A DNA stretch of 64,000 bases from CAYMUR01 sp964393615 (GTDB taxonomy: Bacteria; Planctomycetota; Planctomycetia; Pirellulales; Pirellulaceae). Below the pieces are notes generated by a model, which did no database searches, had not been told where the DNA came from, and saw nothing but the letters and a program-made list of their open reading frames with translations. This document shows positions 63,530 to 64,000 of this stretch, piece after piece (positions within the stretch are counted from its first letter, which is position 1; the number at the start of each line of letters is the position of its first letter). The DNA is taken from the NCBI GenBank assembly GCA_964393615.1, contig CAYMUR010000007.1:37448-101447 (forward strand), written 5' to 3'. A program made the translations under genes and the position numbers.

Positions 63530-64000
63530 CTATGGCAGCGGACGCCACCGCACAGCCTGCATCAGGCCTTCTCGGTCAACACCCACCGAGCGCGGCCGGT
63601 CACCCAGCACGCTGAGAATCATCCCCGGTTTGCCGTCGGCCAACTCTGGAGGCAGGACGCAGTTCGTGGAGTACTCCGGGTAGGTCAGTACGGTACTGAG
63701 ATAATAGGTTTCTTTGTCCCAGGTATTCCCGCCGTCACGGCTGACCCGGGCCCGCTCCCCACCATGCAGCCAGGGCACCCGATGGACGTGCATCAGAACG
63801 ATCCGGCCGTCGGGCAACTGAACGGCAGAGCCGTGCATTTCTCCAAGTACTTGACTGCCCTGTCGAACATTGTTCCAGGTCACGCCGCCATCATCCGAAT
63901 CTGCCAACAAGACATTCTTTTGTACAGATTCGAGCGGGTTAGACATGTAAGTATTGGCCTTTGGTCGGTATGCCATACCGTACTGCAGCATCCATAAACG
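63530..64000 (-). CDS. sialidase-like protein, 3' part (runs off the window)
   Basis: At least 157 residues of the C-terminal half; the frame is still open at 64000, and the ATG at 63991 is probably internal. It reads MLQYGMAYRPKANTYMSNPL, SDDGGVTWNNV and SRDGGNTWDKE, with two Asp-boxes, then GEMHGSAVQLPDGRIVLMHVHR and a C-terminal LPPELADGKPGMILSVLGDR. This is the same exo-sialidase-like fold as the gene at 61714-63114 but is not a copy of it. The signal peptide and first blades would lie to the right of the window. Confidence 0.8.
   Translation of the reverse strand, partial: RLWMLQYGMAYRPKANTYMSNPLESVQKNVLLADSDDGGVTWNNVRQGSQVLGEMHGSAVQLPDGRIVLMHVHRVPWLHGGERARVSRDGGNTWDKETYYLSTVLTYPEYSTNCVLPPELADGKPGMILSVLGDRPRSVGVDREGLMQAVRWRPLP

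Overview
The window comes from a planctomycete, most likely a Pirellulales-type bacterium with moderate G+C. The clearest markers are a PSD1/DUF1549 cytochrome protein paired with a DUF1501 Tat protein, a PVC-type CxxCH HEAT-repeat dehydrogenase, a PQQ-like propeller opening with WPQWRGPNRDG, a dockerin-rich PEP-CTERM protein, and serine/threonine kinase and DUF11 proteins of planctomycete style. Gene density is that of an ordinary chromosome. No transposase, integrase, phage gene, CRISPR array, rRNA gene or intact tRNA gene was seen.

Layout. 0.5-4.8 kb (minus strand): an enolase-superfamily protein, a PQQ-like propeller and a glycosidase-like propeller. 5.5-7.7 kb: a PEP-CTERM/dockerin surface protein and a TIM-barrel sugar isomerase. 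7.8-11.2 kb (minus): a histone-deacetylase-like enzyme coupled to a Ser/Thr kinase with a degenerate receiver domain, then a small coiled-coil protein. 11.5-18.9 kb: a large secreted protein, MOFRL glycerate kinase, ispD, tyrS and a membrane-anchored protein. 19-26 kb: a stand-alone LigD phosphoesterase-like protein, a DUF11 lipoprotein and three conserved proteins of unknown function. 26.5-30.4 kb: lpxD, lpxI, an exported methyltransferase, a DCC thiol protein and a small unknown. 30.4-35.6 kb (minus): an ABC permease fused to a CPBP protease with its ATPase, then mqnA-mqnC of the futalosine menaquinone route. 36.4-43.8 kb: a second sugar isomerase, uvrA, dGTPase, a PIN/TRAM membrane protein and an orphan DNA methyltransferase.

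43.9-51.9 kb (minus): a five-gene same-strand run of an enolase-superfamily acid-sugar dehydratase-like enzyme, PSD1, DUF1501, a uronate-dehydrogenase-like SDR and a lactonase-family propeller. Together these look like an oxidative sugar-acid pathway next to planctomycete surface proteins; the MOFRL glycerate kinase at 14.4 kb could serve the lower end of such a route. 52.7-56.8 kb: the CxxCH protein and an SGNH hydrolase.

56.9-64 kb differs: it is visibly richer in G+C, carries catabolic genes (amidohydrolase, neutral-ceramidase-like, M19 dipeptidase, two convergent sialidase-like proteins), several decayed gene pieces, and a 100-N assembly gap inside a tandem-repeat array. It may be an island or a scaffold join, so gene order across the gap should not be taken as proven.
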